Notes under the pieces: model-generated | Databases searched by the model: none | Told to the model about the DNA's origin: nothing | The model's input: the letters and a program-made list of their open reading frames with translations, nothing else | Assembly (NCBI GenBank): GCA_934654755.1 | Contig: CAKUGQ010000002.1 | Span: 62,001-126,000 of the forward strand | Direction of reading: 5' to 3' | DNA: 64,000 nt | From: an uncultured Oscillospiraceae bacterium | GTDB taxonomy: Bacteria; Bacillota; Clostridia; Oscillospirales; Oscillospiraceae | Shown here: piece by piece, positions 7,718 to 17,475 of the stretch | How the letters are laid out: each line of letters begins with the position of its first letter | Position numbering within the stretch: the stretch's first letter is position 1 | Translations under genes and position numbers: made by a program

Positions 7718-8594
7718 GACGTCTCCTTGTCAGATAAAAAGTCAGATCGCTGTAAAGCTCCAGTCCGAGCGGAAGGAGGCAGAACAGAAAATACGCCGCG
7801 TAGAAGGTGCAGGAAAGCGGTGTAATGGGGTTGATCGTAATGCGCGGGTCAAAGCTCACCGACGTCTGCTGCAGTAAAATGCCCATCAGGATCACGGTCA
7901 TAAACGCAAACAGGACGACGACGATGGCGCGGTCGCGGTTGTCGAAGCGGTAAACGGAGAAGGCCGTGCGGCCGCGGCGGCCGTAGCCCCGGCTGCGCAT
8001 GGAGTCGGACGTGGTTGCAAGCGACTCCAGCAGCCACGTCAGCGTCATGGACGCAACGGCGAACGCGTTTCTCAGCCGCCGCAGAGCGTTCCCCTGCCGC
8101 GTACCCCGGCCGATGCCGCTGCGCGCGCAGGCAATGCGCCGCGCCTGCGCCTTTACGCGGGGGACGGTACGCAGTAAAACGGCGACGAACAGCGAGAGCC
8201 TCGGGCTGACCCGGCCAAGCAGGAAGACAATCTTGTCCGCAGTGAACACGGAATGCACACAGCTCATCCACATGGCCCAGGCGGCGACGCAGGCCGCGAG
8301 TACGGCGCCGTACACAAAGGATTCCAGCGTGACGCGGTTGCCGATGAAGTTTGTCCAGAGCTGCGTAACGCCGAAATGGTGATAACTGCCGTAAAAGGCC
8401 GCAAACAGCAGCACGCAGGGAACCATCGCCAGGTCGAAGATCAGCGCGCGCAGACCGTTGCGGCGGACGGAATAGGCAAAGGCACAGACCCAGCTCAGCG
8501 CGAGAAAGACCGGCTGCCGAAGCAACAGCGAAAGCAGTGTGACCGCCAGAAAGTAGATCAGGTTAATGGCGGGGTGGTAGGATTCAAATCCCAT
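7689..8594 (-). CDS. ecfT: ECF transporter T component (second of two)
   Basis: A 301-residue membrane protein of the CbiQ/EcfT family, the scaffold that couples the ATPase pair to the substrate-binding S subunit. It has about five or six hydrophobic segments and a cytoplasmic region with Arg-rich helices ending in SMRSRGYGRRG, the coupling motif that docks on the ATPases. It overlaps the S-component gene by 11 bp upstream and the isomerase gene by 29 bp downstream. The operon also has another T component (10921-11790), so this transporter may use a heterodimeric or alternative scaffold. Confidence 0.87.
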   Translation of the reverse strand: MGFESYHPAINLIYFLAVTLLSLLLRQPVFLALSWVCAFAYSVRRNGLRALIFDLAMVPCVLLFAAFYGSYHHFGVTQLWTNFIGNRVTLESFVYGAVLAACVAAWAMWMSCVHSVFTADKIVFLLGRVSPRLSLFVAVLLRTVPRVKAQARRIACARSGIGRGTRQGNALRRLRNAFAVASMTLTWLLESLATTSDSMRSRGYGRRGRTAFSVYRFDNRDRAIVVVLFAFMTVILMGILLQQTSVSFDPRITINPITPLSCTFYAAYFLFCLLPLGLELYSDLTFYLTRRRHEALPSVHA

Positions 8595-9291
8595 CGTCCG
8601 CCTCCATCATACCGTATTTGACCTGCAGGCGGCGCAGCTTGCCGAGCATCGGCTTGCCCGCAAGCAGCAGCGTCAGACCGGCGCCCAGACCGTGGATGGC
8701 GTTGACCGGAATGCCGGAGACGTAATACGGCCAGATCGTAGCCCACTTCAGCGCGGGCGCGGCGAGAAAGACCGAGCTGGTGTCGAGCAGCGGCCCGACG
8801 ATAAGCTGAATGGTCAGGTAGCCGAACACGCCCATCACGACCGGATGCTGTCGTTTCGGCCGCTTGTAGAAGAGCAGTCCGGCGAGGAAGCCGCCGAAGC
8901 CGTAGGCCATCATCTGCCATGGCGTGTAGGCGCCCTGTCCGAAATAGAGGTTGCTGGCAAAGGCGGCGACCGCGCCGGTCAGGAAGCCGGCCTCCGCGCC
9001 GAAGGCGATGCCGGTGATCATAATGACGCCGGTAATGGGGCTGAAATGCGGAACAAAGCCGAAAGCGACGCGCGACACGGCGGCAATGGCCGCCATGACC
9101 GCCAGCGTAACCAGCTCCCGCGCCTGCGGCCTGCGCCGCTCAAAGGAGAGGAAGAAGGGAACCATCAGCTCTATGACAATCAGGGTAGAGGTCAGATAAA
9201 ACCAGCGGCCGCGAAGCCGGCTGCCAAGCACGAGCGTTGCGCCGACGGCCAGCAGCGTAAGGATCCATGTGAGGATGCGCGAGCGTTTCAT
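8584..9291 (-). CDS. ECF transporter S component, predicted corrinoid-specific
   Basis: A 235-residue integral membrane protein with roughly six hydrophobic helices. It has the alanine/glycine-rich helix pattern of S components: RELVTLAVMAAIAAVSRV near residue 60, then ITGIAFGAEAGFLTGAVAAF near 92-111 and TPWQMMAYGFGGFLAG. S components bind the vitamin. The substrate is not readable from the sequence alone, but its place in a cobalamin-riboswitch operon between an ECF ATPase and cobalamin assembly genes points to cobalamin or cobinamide. It sits 1 bp downstream of the ATPase gene. Confidence 0.85.
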   Translation of the reverse strand: MKRSRILTWILTLLAVGATLVLGSRLRGRWFYLTSTLIVIELMVPFFLSFERRRPQARELVTLAVMAAIAAVSRVAFGFVPHFSPITGVIMITGIAFGAEAGFLTGAVAAFASNLYFGQGAYTPWQMMAYGFGGFLAGLLFYKRPKRQHPVVMGVFGYLTIQLIVGPLLDTSSVFLAAPALKWATIWPYYVSGIPVNAIHGLGAGLTLLLAGKPMLGKLRRLQVKYGMMEADDGI

Positions 9292-9292
9292 A

Positions 9293-10948
9293 TCAGCCCT
9301 CCGTGTTCTTTCTGTATAGCGTTACGACGTCCGACGCCGTGACGGCGCCGGTAAAGACGCAGCGGCTCATGCGGTTGGCCGCGGTGGTGTAGAAGCTGTT
9401 CGCGCCGAAGAAGGCGTGCGGCGTTTCGGTCGTCAGAACCTGGCCGTCAAAGAACATACTGACCCGATCCGCGTATTCGGCGCAGAATTCAACGTCGTGC
9501 GAAACCATCACGACCGTGATGCCCCGCTGCTTCAGCCGGGCAAGGATTGCGGCAAGCTTCTGCTTGAAAAAGGCGTCGAGGCCCTTCGTCGGCTCGTCGA
9601 GCAGCAGGAGCCGCGGCTCGGTGAGCAGCACCTTGGCCAACGCCGCACGCTGCTGCTCGCCGCCGGAAAGATCGTAGGGATGCGCGTCAAGAAGCGCGGT
9701 GATCTCGCACAGCTCCGCGATCCGCTCCCGCTTTGCCCCGTCGCCGGACATTTCCTCCAGCTCCTCGCGGACGGTTTTTTTCACGAACAGACTCTTGGGA
9801 TCCTGCGGGAGCATGGACAGGCAGCCGGAAAACAGCTCGCCGGACTGATACTTTTTCAGCGGCTTGCCGAGAATTTCGATATTGCCGCGATAGATCCTGC
9901 AGATTCCGCAAATCGCCTTCAGCGTTGTGGACTTACCCGCGCCGTTGCTGCCGACGACGGCGTGCAGGCTGCCGGTCTGCACGTCCAGACTCACGCCGCG
10001 CAGAATGTCCGGCGCGTCCTTTTCGTAGCGGAACCACGCCTCGCGGATGCGCAGCGCGGGTTTTTTGCCGCTCTGCGCCGACTCCGGACGCTCCGGGCTG
10101 AGAAAACGCGGCGGCGCTTCGGAAAATACGCCGGTCAGCCACGTGCGGCCCTCGCGCACGGTCAGCGGACACTGCCCCGCCGCACCGGCTTCGTAAAACA
10201 CGCGCACGGGCGTGGGCAGCGCGGCAAACATTTCGCTTTTCCGCGCATAGAGCGCTGCGCCGACCTCACGGGGCGTACCCTCGGCGGCGATTGCACCGTT
10301 TTCCATCACGACCACACGGTCGGCGGCGTGGTAAATGTCCTCCAGCCGGTGCTCGGTGATGATCACGGTCGTACCCAGCTCACGGTTGATCTTGCGCACG
10401 GTGTTGAGAAAATCCGAGGCGGCAATGGGGTCAAGCTGGCTCGTCGGCTCGTCGAGGATCAGCACCTCCGGCTGCATGGCCATGATGGACGCCAGATTCA
10501 GAAGCTGCTTCTGACCGCCCGACAGCTCCGCTACATTGCGGTGGAACCAGCCGGAGATGCCGAAATAGCTTGCCATCTCCGCCACGCGCAGGCGCATGGT
10601 TCTCTGGTCGCAGCCGAGGCTCTCCAGGCCGAAGGCCAGCTCATGCCAGACCTTGTCCGTGACGATCTGATCGTCCGGATTCTGCATGACGAAGCCGATT
10701 TTTGCCGCCTGCTCATGCGCATCGATCCGGTCGAGCGGCACGCCGCCGAAGCGCACCGTACCGGTTTTTTTGCCGTGCGGCGCAAGGACGGACTTGAGCT
10801 GACGCAGCAGCGTTGTTTTGCCGCTGCCGCTTTTGCCGCATAGAACGAGATATTCGCCCGGCTCGACCTTCAGGGAGACCTCGCGCAGCGAGGGCGTTTT
10901 GGCCGAGGGGTAGGTGAAGCTCAGAGCTTCGATCTCAAAATGTGCCAT
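9293..10948 (-). CDS. ecfA: ECF transporter ATPase, fused EcfA-EcfA' double ABC domain
   Basis: A 551-residue protein with two complete ABC ATPase domains in one chain. Domain 1 (about residues 1-225) has Walker A GKSGSGKTTL, signature LSGGQKQ and Walker B VLILDEPTSQLD. Domain 2 (about 300-530) has Walker A GSNGAGKST, signature LSGGEQQ and Walker B LLLLDEPTKGLD. Most ECF transporters encode the two ATPases as separate genes, so this is the fused form. Its 3' neighbour is the S component and its start overlaps the first T-component gene by 28 bp. It would power uptake through the two T subunits and the S subunit of the same operon. Confidence 0.92.
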   Translation of the reverse strand: MAHFEIEALSFTYPSAKTPSLREVSLKVEPGEYLVLCGKSGSGKTTLLRQLKSVLAPHGKKTGTVRFGGVPLDRIDAHEQAAKIGFVMQNPDDQIVTDKVWHELAFGLESLGCDQRTMRLRVAEMASYFGISGWFHRNVAELSGGQKQLLNLASIMAMQPEVLILDEPTSQLDPIAASDFLNTVRKINRELGTTVIITEHRLEDIYHAADRVVVMENGAIAAEGTPREVGAALYARKSEMFAALPTPVRVFYEAGAAGQCPLTVREGRTWLTGVFSEAPPRFLSPERPESAQSGKKPALRIREAWFRYEKDAPDILRGVSLDVQTGSLHAVVGSNGAGKSTTLKAICGICRIYRGNIEILGKPLKKYQSGELFSGCLSMLPQDPKSLFVKKTVREELEEMSGDGAKRERIAELCEITALLDAHPYDLSGGEQQRAALAKVLLTEPRLLLLDEPTKGLDAFFKQKLAAILARLKQRGITVVMVSHDVEFCAEYADRVSMFFDGQVLTTETPHAFFGANSFYTTAANRMSRCVFTGAVTASDVVTLYRKNTEG

Positions 10949-11790
10949 TGCACAGCCTCCTTGATGTGAAGTGCGCTCGGAAGAAGCAGATAGGCGCAGT
11001 AGAGGGCAAAGGCCCAGTTCGGCCGCGCCAGCGTGAGCGTGGGGAAGTATTCCGCATCGCTTGCGCCGAACAGGACCGCCGCCGTCAGAAGCAGCAGCTC
11101 CAGCGCAAGCAGCAGCCCGTCGCGGCCGGTCATGCGGTAGATTTGAAACGAGCTGCGCCGCGCCGTACCGTAGCCGCGGGCGCGCATGGAATCGCCGGTG
11201 ACAACGCTGTCCTCCAGTGCGCGGTCGGTCAGCGCGGAGAGCACGGCGACACCGTCGGAAAGGCGGACGCGGAGCGTGTCGCCGCGGTCGGCGCCCTTGC
11301 CGATGCAGCGGCGCGCGCCGCGGAGCTGCGCCGTGCGCCGCGTCAGCTCCGGAATCAGCCGCAGCACCATGACCAGCAGCAGCGAGAGCGACGGGATCAG
11401 ATTGCCGAACAGCGTCGTAAACTTATCGCTTGTCAGCACGCGGTTATAGCAGTCGAACCAGAACAGCATGGAAACGAATATGCCGCCGATGACTACGCCG
11501 TAGGTCAGGGATTCCAGCGTAAAATTGCGTCCCAGCCAGACAAACAGGACGTGCTCTCCCGCCGGATTGAAGATCGGATTCAGGATGCACAGCAGCAAAA
11601 ACAGCGGCAGCGCAAGGAGCATCCGTCTGCCCGCGCGGCGGCCGCACAGCAGCAGATCATACAGAGCCGCGCACAGCAGCGAGGCGATGAGATACGCCGG
11701 GTGCTGATAGACGGCGGAGCAGGCTATCGCGCCGAAAAAAAACGTAAAGCACACTGCCGGATGGCAGCGGGAAAAAGCGTCGCCGCGCAT
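10921..11790 (-). CDS. ecfT: ECF transporter T component (first of two)
   Basis: A 289-residue CbiQ/EcfT-type membrane protein with several hydrophobic segments and the cytoplasmic coupling region ending DSMRARGYGTARR near residue 200. It follows the DUF4430 gene after a 3 bp gap and overlaps the ATPase gene. It is similar in layout to the T component at 7689-8594, both having the phrase NFTLESLTYG or RVTLESFVYG in the middle, so the two are probably paralogues that work together or with different S subunits. Confidence 0.86.
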   Translation of the reverse strand: MRGDAFSRCHPAVCFTFFFGAIACSAVYQHPAYLIASLLCAALYDLLLCGRRAGRRMLLALPLFLLLCILNPIFNPAGEHVLFVWLGRNFTLESLTYGVVIGGIFVSMLFWFDCYNRVLTSDKFTTLFGNLIPSLSLLLVMVLRLIPELTRRTAQLRGARRCIGKGADRGDTLRVRLSDGVAVLSALTDRALEDSVVTGDSMRARGYGTARRSSFQIYRMTGRDGLLLALELLLLTAAVLFGASDAEYFPTLTLARPNWAFALYCAYLLLPSALHIKEAVQWHILRSKL

Positions 11791-11793
11791 CCG

Positions 11794-13140
11794 TTACCAG
11801 TCCTGACCGGTACGGCCGACGTCCTCGCCGAGGCCCTGACAGGTGTAGCACCAGACGATCACGTCGCCGTCCTCCAGATAATAGCTTGAGCAGCCGTAGT
11901 TCGGGAACCACTCGTTGACTTTATACATCCAGCCGGACTGCTGCCCGCAGTCAAATTCATAGAGATGATTGATGCCCTCAATATAATAGCTTCCGTAAAG
12001 CGGCGTCCAGCTATACTCGATCTGAATGTTCGCCGCCTCACAGACGCGCTTCAGAACGTCGAAAACCGTCTCGCCCTCCTCAAACCAGACAAGCACCGGC
12101 GCAAGGATCTCGCCGTCGTCCGGCACAAACTCCATCTTGCCCGGCTTCAGGTCGCCGAGATTATTGAGAATCGTATCGCAGCGGATGGTAATGACGCAGC
12201 TCTTGAGTGAGCCGGACGGCTCCGTGGGGGCGGGCGTCGAGGGATCGGTCGGCTTCGTGGGACTTGTCGGGCCTGTGGGATTTATCGGATCGGTCGGGTT
12301 TGTGGGGGTGGTCGGGTTCGTGGGCTTGGTGGGACTTGTCGGAACGGTCGGGCCTGTCGGATCGGTCGGACTTGTCGGTGCTGCCGGATCCGTCGGAGAG
12401 ACGGATTCCGACGGCTGTGTCGGCGCATCCGGCTCGGTCGGCTCCGTAGGGGCGGTGCCGCTCGTCGTATTCCGTTTTGCCTGGTCGATCAGCTCCTGAA
12501 GCTTTGCCAGGCGCTCGGCCTCCAGCTTATCCAGGTCGGCGGCGGTGAAGCAGAGTGTCGTCTGTGCGCTGCGAATCTGGGCAACGACGAAGGAATTGAG
12601 TGCGGCAAGCTCCATCGGGTTGACGCTGCGCTCGTTGCCGACCCAGCTGATGCGCTGCCCGGCGGCTTCTCCCTCCAGCGTACCGGAGAAGATTCCCGCG
12701 CTTTGTGCGCCCTGACGCATACTCAGATGTATCACGGCGTTTTCGATTTGCAGGGTCTGCGCGTCCATGCGCATGGTCAGCACGCCCGCGCCCTGCGTTA
12801 CAAAGGCTTCGCCGGAGGTCAGGTCGAACACGCCGTCCGTCAAAACGACGGTCGAGTTGCGGTTGAGCACGATGGTGCCGTCCTTCGATTGCAGCGTAAC
12901 CGAGCCGCTCGGTTCGGTGTGCAGCTCGTCGCCCTCACGCAGCGCCGAGCCGGTTTCCGGAGTGAAGGCAAGGCCGTTGCGGGTGAGCGTTACAACGCCC
13001 GTCTGCCCGGCAAGGACGAAGCCGCCCTCCTGCGGACGGTCGAACCAGCCCTTCAGGCTGCCGACCCAGACAAGACCGCCTGCGGCGATGCAGACGATCA
13101 GAACAACCATTATAATGTTTGCAAGCGTTTTCCGTTTCAT
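11794..13140 (-). CDS. Membrane-anchored surface protein with FecR-like and DUF4430 (transcobalamin-like) domains
   Basis: A 448-residue exported protein. Residues 1-28 form an N-terminal hydrophobic anchor or signal (TLANIIMVVLIVCIAAGGLVW). Residues about 45-190 resemble a FecR-like fold (LREGDELHTEPSGSVTL, then DGTIVLNRNSTVVL). Residues about 235-320 are a low-complexity linker of repeating Pro-Thr-x triplets. The C-terminal 115 residues match DUF4430, also known as the transcobalamin-like C-terminal domain (GWMYKVNEWFPNYG, LEDGDVIVWCYT). No LPXTG motif is visible, so it is probably held by the N-terminal helix. As the first gene behind a cobalamin riboswitch and ahead of an ECF importer, it plausibly captures corrinoids outside the cell; that function is inferred. 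Confidence 0.85.
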   Translation of the reverse strand: MKRKTLANIIMVVLIVCIAAGGLVWVGSLKGWFDRPQEGGFVLAGQTGVVTLTRNGLAFTPETGSALREGDELHTEPSGSVTLQSKDGTIVLNRNSTVVLTDGVFDLTSGEAFVTQGAGVLTMRMDAQTLQIENAVIHLSMRQGAQSAGIFSGTLEGEAAGQRISWVGNERSVNPMELAALNSFVVAQIRSAQTTLCFTAADLDKLEAERLAKLQELIDQAKRNTTSGTAPTEPTEPDAPTQPSESVSPTDPAAPTSPTDPTGPTVPTSPTKPTNPTTPTNPTDPINPTGPTSPTKPTDPSTPAPTEPSGSLKSCVITIRCDTILNNLGDLKPGKMEFVPDDGEILAPVLVWFEEGETVFDVLKRVCEAANIQIEYSWTPLYGSYYIEGINHLYEFDCGQQSGWMYKVNEWFPNYGCSSYYLEDGDVIVWCYTCQGLGEDVGRTGQDW

Positions 13141-13158
13141 AGATTGCCTCCGTTTAAA

Positions 13159-13182
13159 ATAAAAAATCCCCCGAATGGGGGA
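13159..13182 (-). terminator. Riboswitch expression-platform terminator
   Basis: On the minus strand the stem CCCCCATTCGGGGG is followed by ATTTTTTATTTT and then the ribosome-binding site CGGAGG of the DUF4430 gene. It lies directly after the aptamer and would end transcription when ligand is bound. Confidence 0.82.
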
Positions 13183-13189
13183 ACAGCAA

Positions 13190-13376
13190 CGCTCGGCAGG
13201 CGCCCCCAAGAGCCTGCGCGGTGCCGTCGGGCGTTCGTATTCCGACTCCGGACGCCATGGTGCCGCGGTCTTCTCAGCCTTGCGCCAATGACCTGCGGCG
13301 GCATCTGTCCGTCTACGGCGGCTTGGTACCGTTGGGATATCCCCATTCCGACCCGGCCCGACGATGCATAGGATTC
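13190..13376 (-). promoter_or_regulatory. Cobalamin riboswitch aptamer
   Basis: The minus-strand leader of the cobalamin operon has, in order, a segment like the aptamer core (ACGGTACCAAGCCGCCGT), a segment like the conserved CCACTGG-GGGAAG pair (TCATTGG then GAGAAGACC), and a B12-box-like element GGAGTCGGAATACGAACGCC near 13230-13255. A terminator hairpin and the DUF4430 start follow. The downstream genes are all corrinoid uptake or assembly genes, which supports the call. The match is by eye to the known consensus, not by covariance model. Boundaries are approximate. Confidence 0.8.
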
Positions 13377-13386
13377 ATACCCGTGT

Positions 13387-13415
13387 ATCATACCACGATT
13401 TTCACCGCGTTGCAA
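13387..13415 (-). promoter_or_regulatory. Promoter of the cobalamin operon
   Basis: On the minus strand TTGCAA (13410-13415) and TATGAT (13387-13392) are separated by 17 bp, placing a transcript start just before the riboswitch aptamer. Confidence 0.7.
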
Positions 13416-13476
13416 TCTTTTTTCCGACGACGCGGCCGGCTGTCGGAAAAAGTCGAGAAAATTTTAAAAATAGCTC

Positions 13477-13504
13477 TTGACTTTCGGAAAGAAATGGGTA
13501 TTAT
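13477..13504 (+). promoter_or_regulatory. groES-groEL promoter
   Basis: TTGACT (13477-13482) and TATTAT (13499-13504) with 16 bp between, immediately upstream of a CIRCE operator, form a housekeeping-type promoter for the chaperonin operon. Confidence 0.75.
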
Positions 13505-13512
13505 ATAGGGTG

Positions 13513-13539
13513 TTAGCACTCGGGAGAATTGAGTGCTAA
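13513..13539. promoter_or_regulatory. CIRCE operator (HrcA binding site)
   Basis: The perfect inverted repeat TTAGCACTC, 9 bp spacer, GAGTGCTAA is the classical CIRCE element. It sits just downstream of the -10 box of the groE promoter, so the HrcA repressor would block transcription until heat shock. Confidence 0.97.
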
Positions 13540-13578
13540 ACGAGAACCGTAAATAATCCTTTCATGGAGGTAATCATT

Positions 13579-13863
13579 ATGAAGCTTACACCCCTTGCAG
13601 ACCGCGTTCTGCTCAAGCCCGTTGAGGCGGTTGAGACGACCGCTTCCGGCATCATCCTGTCCACCGCGAATAAGGAAAAGCCCGTGATCTCCGAGGTCGT
13701 GGCAGTCGGCCCCGGCGGCATGGTTGACGGCAACGAGGTCAAGATGGTCGTCAAGGTCGGCGACAGAGTCGTCGTCGGCAAATACGCAGGCACCGAGATC
13801 AAGCTCGACGAGAAGGAGTATTCCATCGTCAAGCAGTCCGAGATCCTTGCGATCGTAGAATAA
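13579..13863 (+). CDS. groES: Co-chaperonin GroES
   Basis: A 94-residue GroES, the heptameric lid of the GroEL folding chamber. It begins MKLTPLADRVLLKPVEAVE and contains the mobile-loop region TTASGIILSTANKEKP and the closing IVKQSEILAIVE. The ATG at 13579 is used rather than the in-frame ATG at 13564, because the latter lies in the Shine-Dalgarno sequence (ATGGAGGT) and the former gives the family N-terminus. It is followed by groEL after 18 bp and is controlled by the upstream CIRCE. Confidence 0.97.
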   Translation: MKLTPLADRVLLKPVEAVETTASGIILSTANKEKPVISEVVAVGPGGMVDGNEVKMVVKVGDRVVVGKYAGTEIKLDEKEYSIVKQSEILAIVE

Positions 13864-13881
13864 TCAGGAGGCACGAAAATC

Positions 13882-15522
<1,641 letters not shown>

Positions 15523-15546
15523 GGAATTAAGCCGCCGCAAAGGCCG

Positions 15547-15582
15547 AGCCGCCCGCTTCCGAACGGAAGCGGGCGGCTTTTC
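15547..15582 (+). terminator. Terminator of the groE operon
   Basis: A GC-rich stem AGCCGCCCGCTTCC with GGAAGCGGGCGGCT, loop GAAC, followed by TTTT. It also separates groEL from the convergent ABC exporter genes. Confidence 0.88.
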
Positions 15583-15609
15583 CGTTTTTGGCAGGAGCCC
15601 GGCGGCCCC

Positions 15610-17475
15610 TTATTGATAATACTGCGCCTGCGCGTTCCAGAGCGCATGGTACTTTCCGGCCTCATCCGACAGGAGCGCCGCATGGCTTCCCTTCTGCACC
15701 ACGCGGCCGCGGTCAAACACGGCGATTTCGTCGCAGAATTTGCAGCTTGAGAGACGGTGGCTGATATAGACCGCCGTTTTGTCCCCGGCGATGTCGCTGA
15801 ATTTCTCGTAGATCTCCGCCTCGGCAATGGGGTCCAGCGCGGCGGTCGGCTCGTCAAGGATAATGAACGGCGCATCCTTATACAGCGCGCGGGCAATGGC
15901 AACCTTTTGCGCCTCGCCGCCGGAAAGCTCCACGCCGTCCGGGCTGAGCGAGTGATAGAGCATTGTGTCCAGTCCGTCCGGAAGCTCTGCCAGCCGATCG
16001 CCGAAGCCGGCCTTGTTCAGGCAGTCCTCCGCGCGGGCGCGGTCATAGCGCTGCCCGCCGCCGACGTTCTCGCCCAGAGGCAGCGCCAGCAGCCGGAAAT
16101 CCTGAAAGACCACGGAGAAAATCCGCAGATACTCGTCATAGCGATACTTGCGGATATCGATGCCGTTGAGCAGGATCTCACCCTCCGTCGGATCGTAGAG
16201 GCGGCACAGCAGCTTGATGAACGTCGTTTTGCCGCTGCCGTTTTCGCCGACGATTGCCAGACGGCTGCCGACACGGAATTTCATGTTCACATGGCGCAGC
16301 GCGTAGTCCTCGCGGTCGGGATAGCGGAAGGAAACGTCCCGAAATTCCACGTCATATTGCCGGTCGCTGCGCTTTTCCGTGGTCAGGCTACCCTGATACA
16401 TCCGATTCGGCCAGTCAAGGAAGCGGAAGACCTCCTCCAGGTATGCGCCGTTGTTGCGCATTTCGCTCAGCTCGGAGAGCACGGCAGACAGTCCCGCGAA
16501 CAGGCTTGTAATCGCGCCGACATACTGCGTTACCGCGCCGATGTCATAAGCGCCCGCATAGGCCTTCAGGCAGACGAACAGATAGATCAGGCCCGTCATC
16601 ATACAGGCGGACAGCTTTCCCAGCGCGTACCAGAGACCCTGCGGGCCGCGCAGATTCCTTGCCCAGAGCGAATCTCTTGTAAAGAAGGAGGAGGCAGCCA
16701 GCGACGGACTGCAAACGTTCTCCTGCTGGCGGTAGAGGCGAAAATCCAGTGCGCGCTCGCGTGCGCTGCTCAGAAAGCCGAAGCAGGAAAACACACGGTT
16801 GCCGAAGCGCGATTCCTCGGCCACGCGCAGATCATAGCGGCTTGCTTTGCCGTTGCAGGCGGGTGCAAGCAGGGAGATGCCGAGCAGCAGGAGCGCCAGC
16901 ACGACCGCGCTGAGCGGGTGGTTGAGCAGCGCAAACCGCGAGCCCTCCCGTACCGGCTGTGTCAGCAGCCCGGCGCAGAGCGCAAGCCCGCCCAGAAGCT
17001 GCAAAAGACCGGTGAGAAGCTTCTCGAAGCTCCAGGCTGCCGCCGGAAGGCCGCACCCTGCCCAGCGCTCCCACTCGAAGATCTGCGTGTGCAGGTCGCG
17101 CACCTCGCGGCTTTCGAAATCCACATAGTCCAGCGACAGCATTTTATCCGTCGTATGACGCAGACGGACGGCCTCCAGATGTGCATCGTGGAAATTGCAC
17201 CAGCGTTTCAAAAGCCCGCTGCCCAGTGCAAGAACCGCGCCGCTCAGGAGCGAGGCGGTCGCCCAGAATGTCAGCGCGTCGGGGCTGCGCGCTCCGGCGA
17301 GCTCGGAGACGAGCCGCGCCGAGAGCCAGACCGTCGCCAGCGGCGACAGCGCCGCAAATACCGCGTGCAGGGCGTGCGCCCATAAAAGTCCGGGGCACAG
17401 TCCGGCATACAGCTTCCAGCTTCTGAACAGGAGCCTCCACCCGCTGCGCAGGCTGACTCGGCGTTTTTCATTCAT
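15610..17475 (-). CDS. ABC exporter half-transporter (membrane + ATPase), downstream partner
   Basis: A 621-residue protein with an N-terminal transmembrane domain (about residues 1-330, several long hydrophobic helices) and a C-terminal ATPase. The ATPase has Walker A GENGSGKTTF, signature LSGGEAQKVAIARAL and Walker B IILDEPTAALDP, with a switch histidine in YISHRLSS. The start at 17475 (MNEKRRVSL) overlaps the stop of the other exporter gene by 8 bp, so the two halves are probably made together as a heterodimer. The cargo is unknown; lipids, peptides or drugs are all possible for this family. Confidence 0.9.
   Translation of the reverse strand: MNEKRRVSLRSGWRLLFRSWKLYAGLCPGLLWAHALHAVFAALSPLATVWLSARLVSELAGARSPDALTFWATASLLSGAVLALGSGLLKRWCNFHDAHLEAVRLRHTTDKMLSLDYVDFESREVRDLHTQIFEWERWAGCGLPAAAWSFEKLLTGLLQLLGGLALCAGLLTQPVREGSRFALLNHPLSAVVLALLLLGISLLAPACNGKASRYDLRVAEESRFGNRVFSCFGFLSSARERALDFRLYRQQENVCSPSLAASSFFTRDSLWARNLRGPQGLWYALGKLSACMMTGLIYLFVCLKAYAGAYDIGAVTQYVGAITSLFAGLSAVLSELSEMRNNGAYLEEVFRFLDWPNRMYQGSLTTEKRSDRQYDVEFRDVSFRYPDREDYALRHVNMKFRVGSRLAIVGENGSGKTTFIKLLCRLYDPTEGEILLNGIDIRKYRYDEYLRIFSVVFQDFRLLALPLGENVGGGQRYDRARAEDCLNKAGFGDRLAELPDGLDTMLYHSLSPDGVELSGGEAQKVAIARALYKDAPFIILDEPTAALDPIAEAEIYEKFSDIAGDKTAVYISHRLSSCKFCDEIAVFDRGRVVQKGSHAALLSDEAGKYHALWNAQAQYYQ

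Noticed and set aside
12207..12470. Pro-Thr repeat DNA as an independent tandem repeat element
   Set aside because: It is in frame within the DUF4430 protein and best explained as its surface linker.
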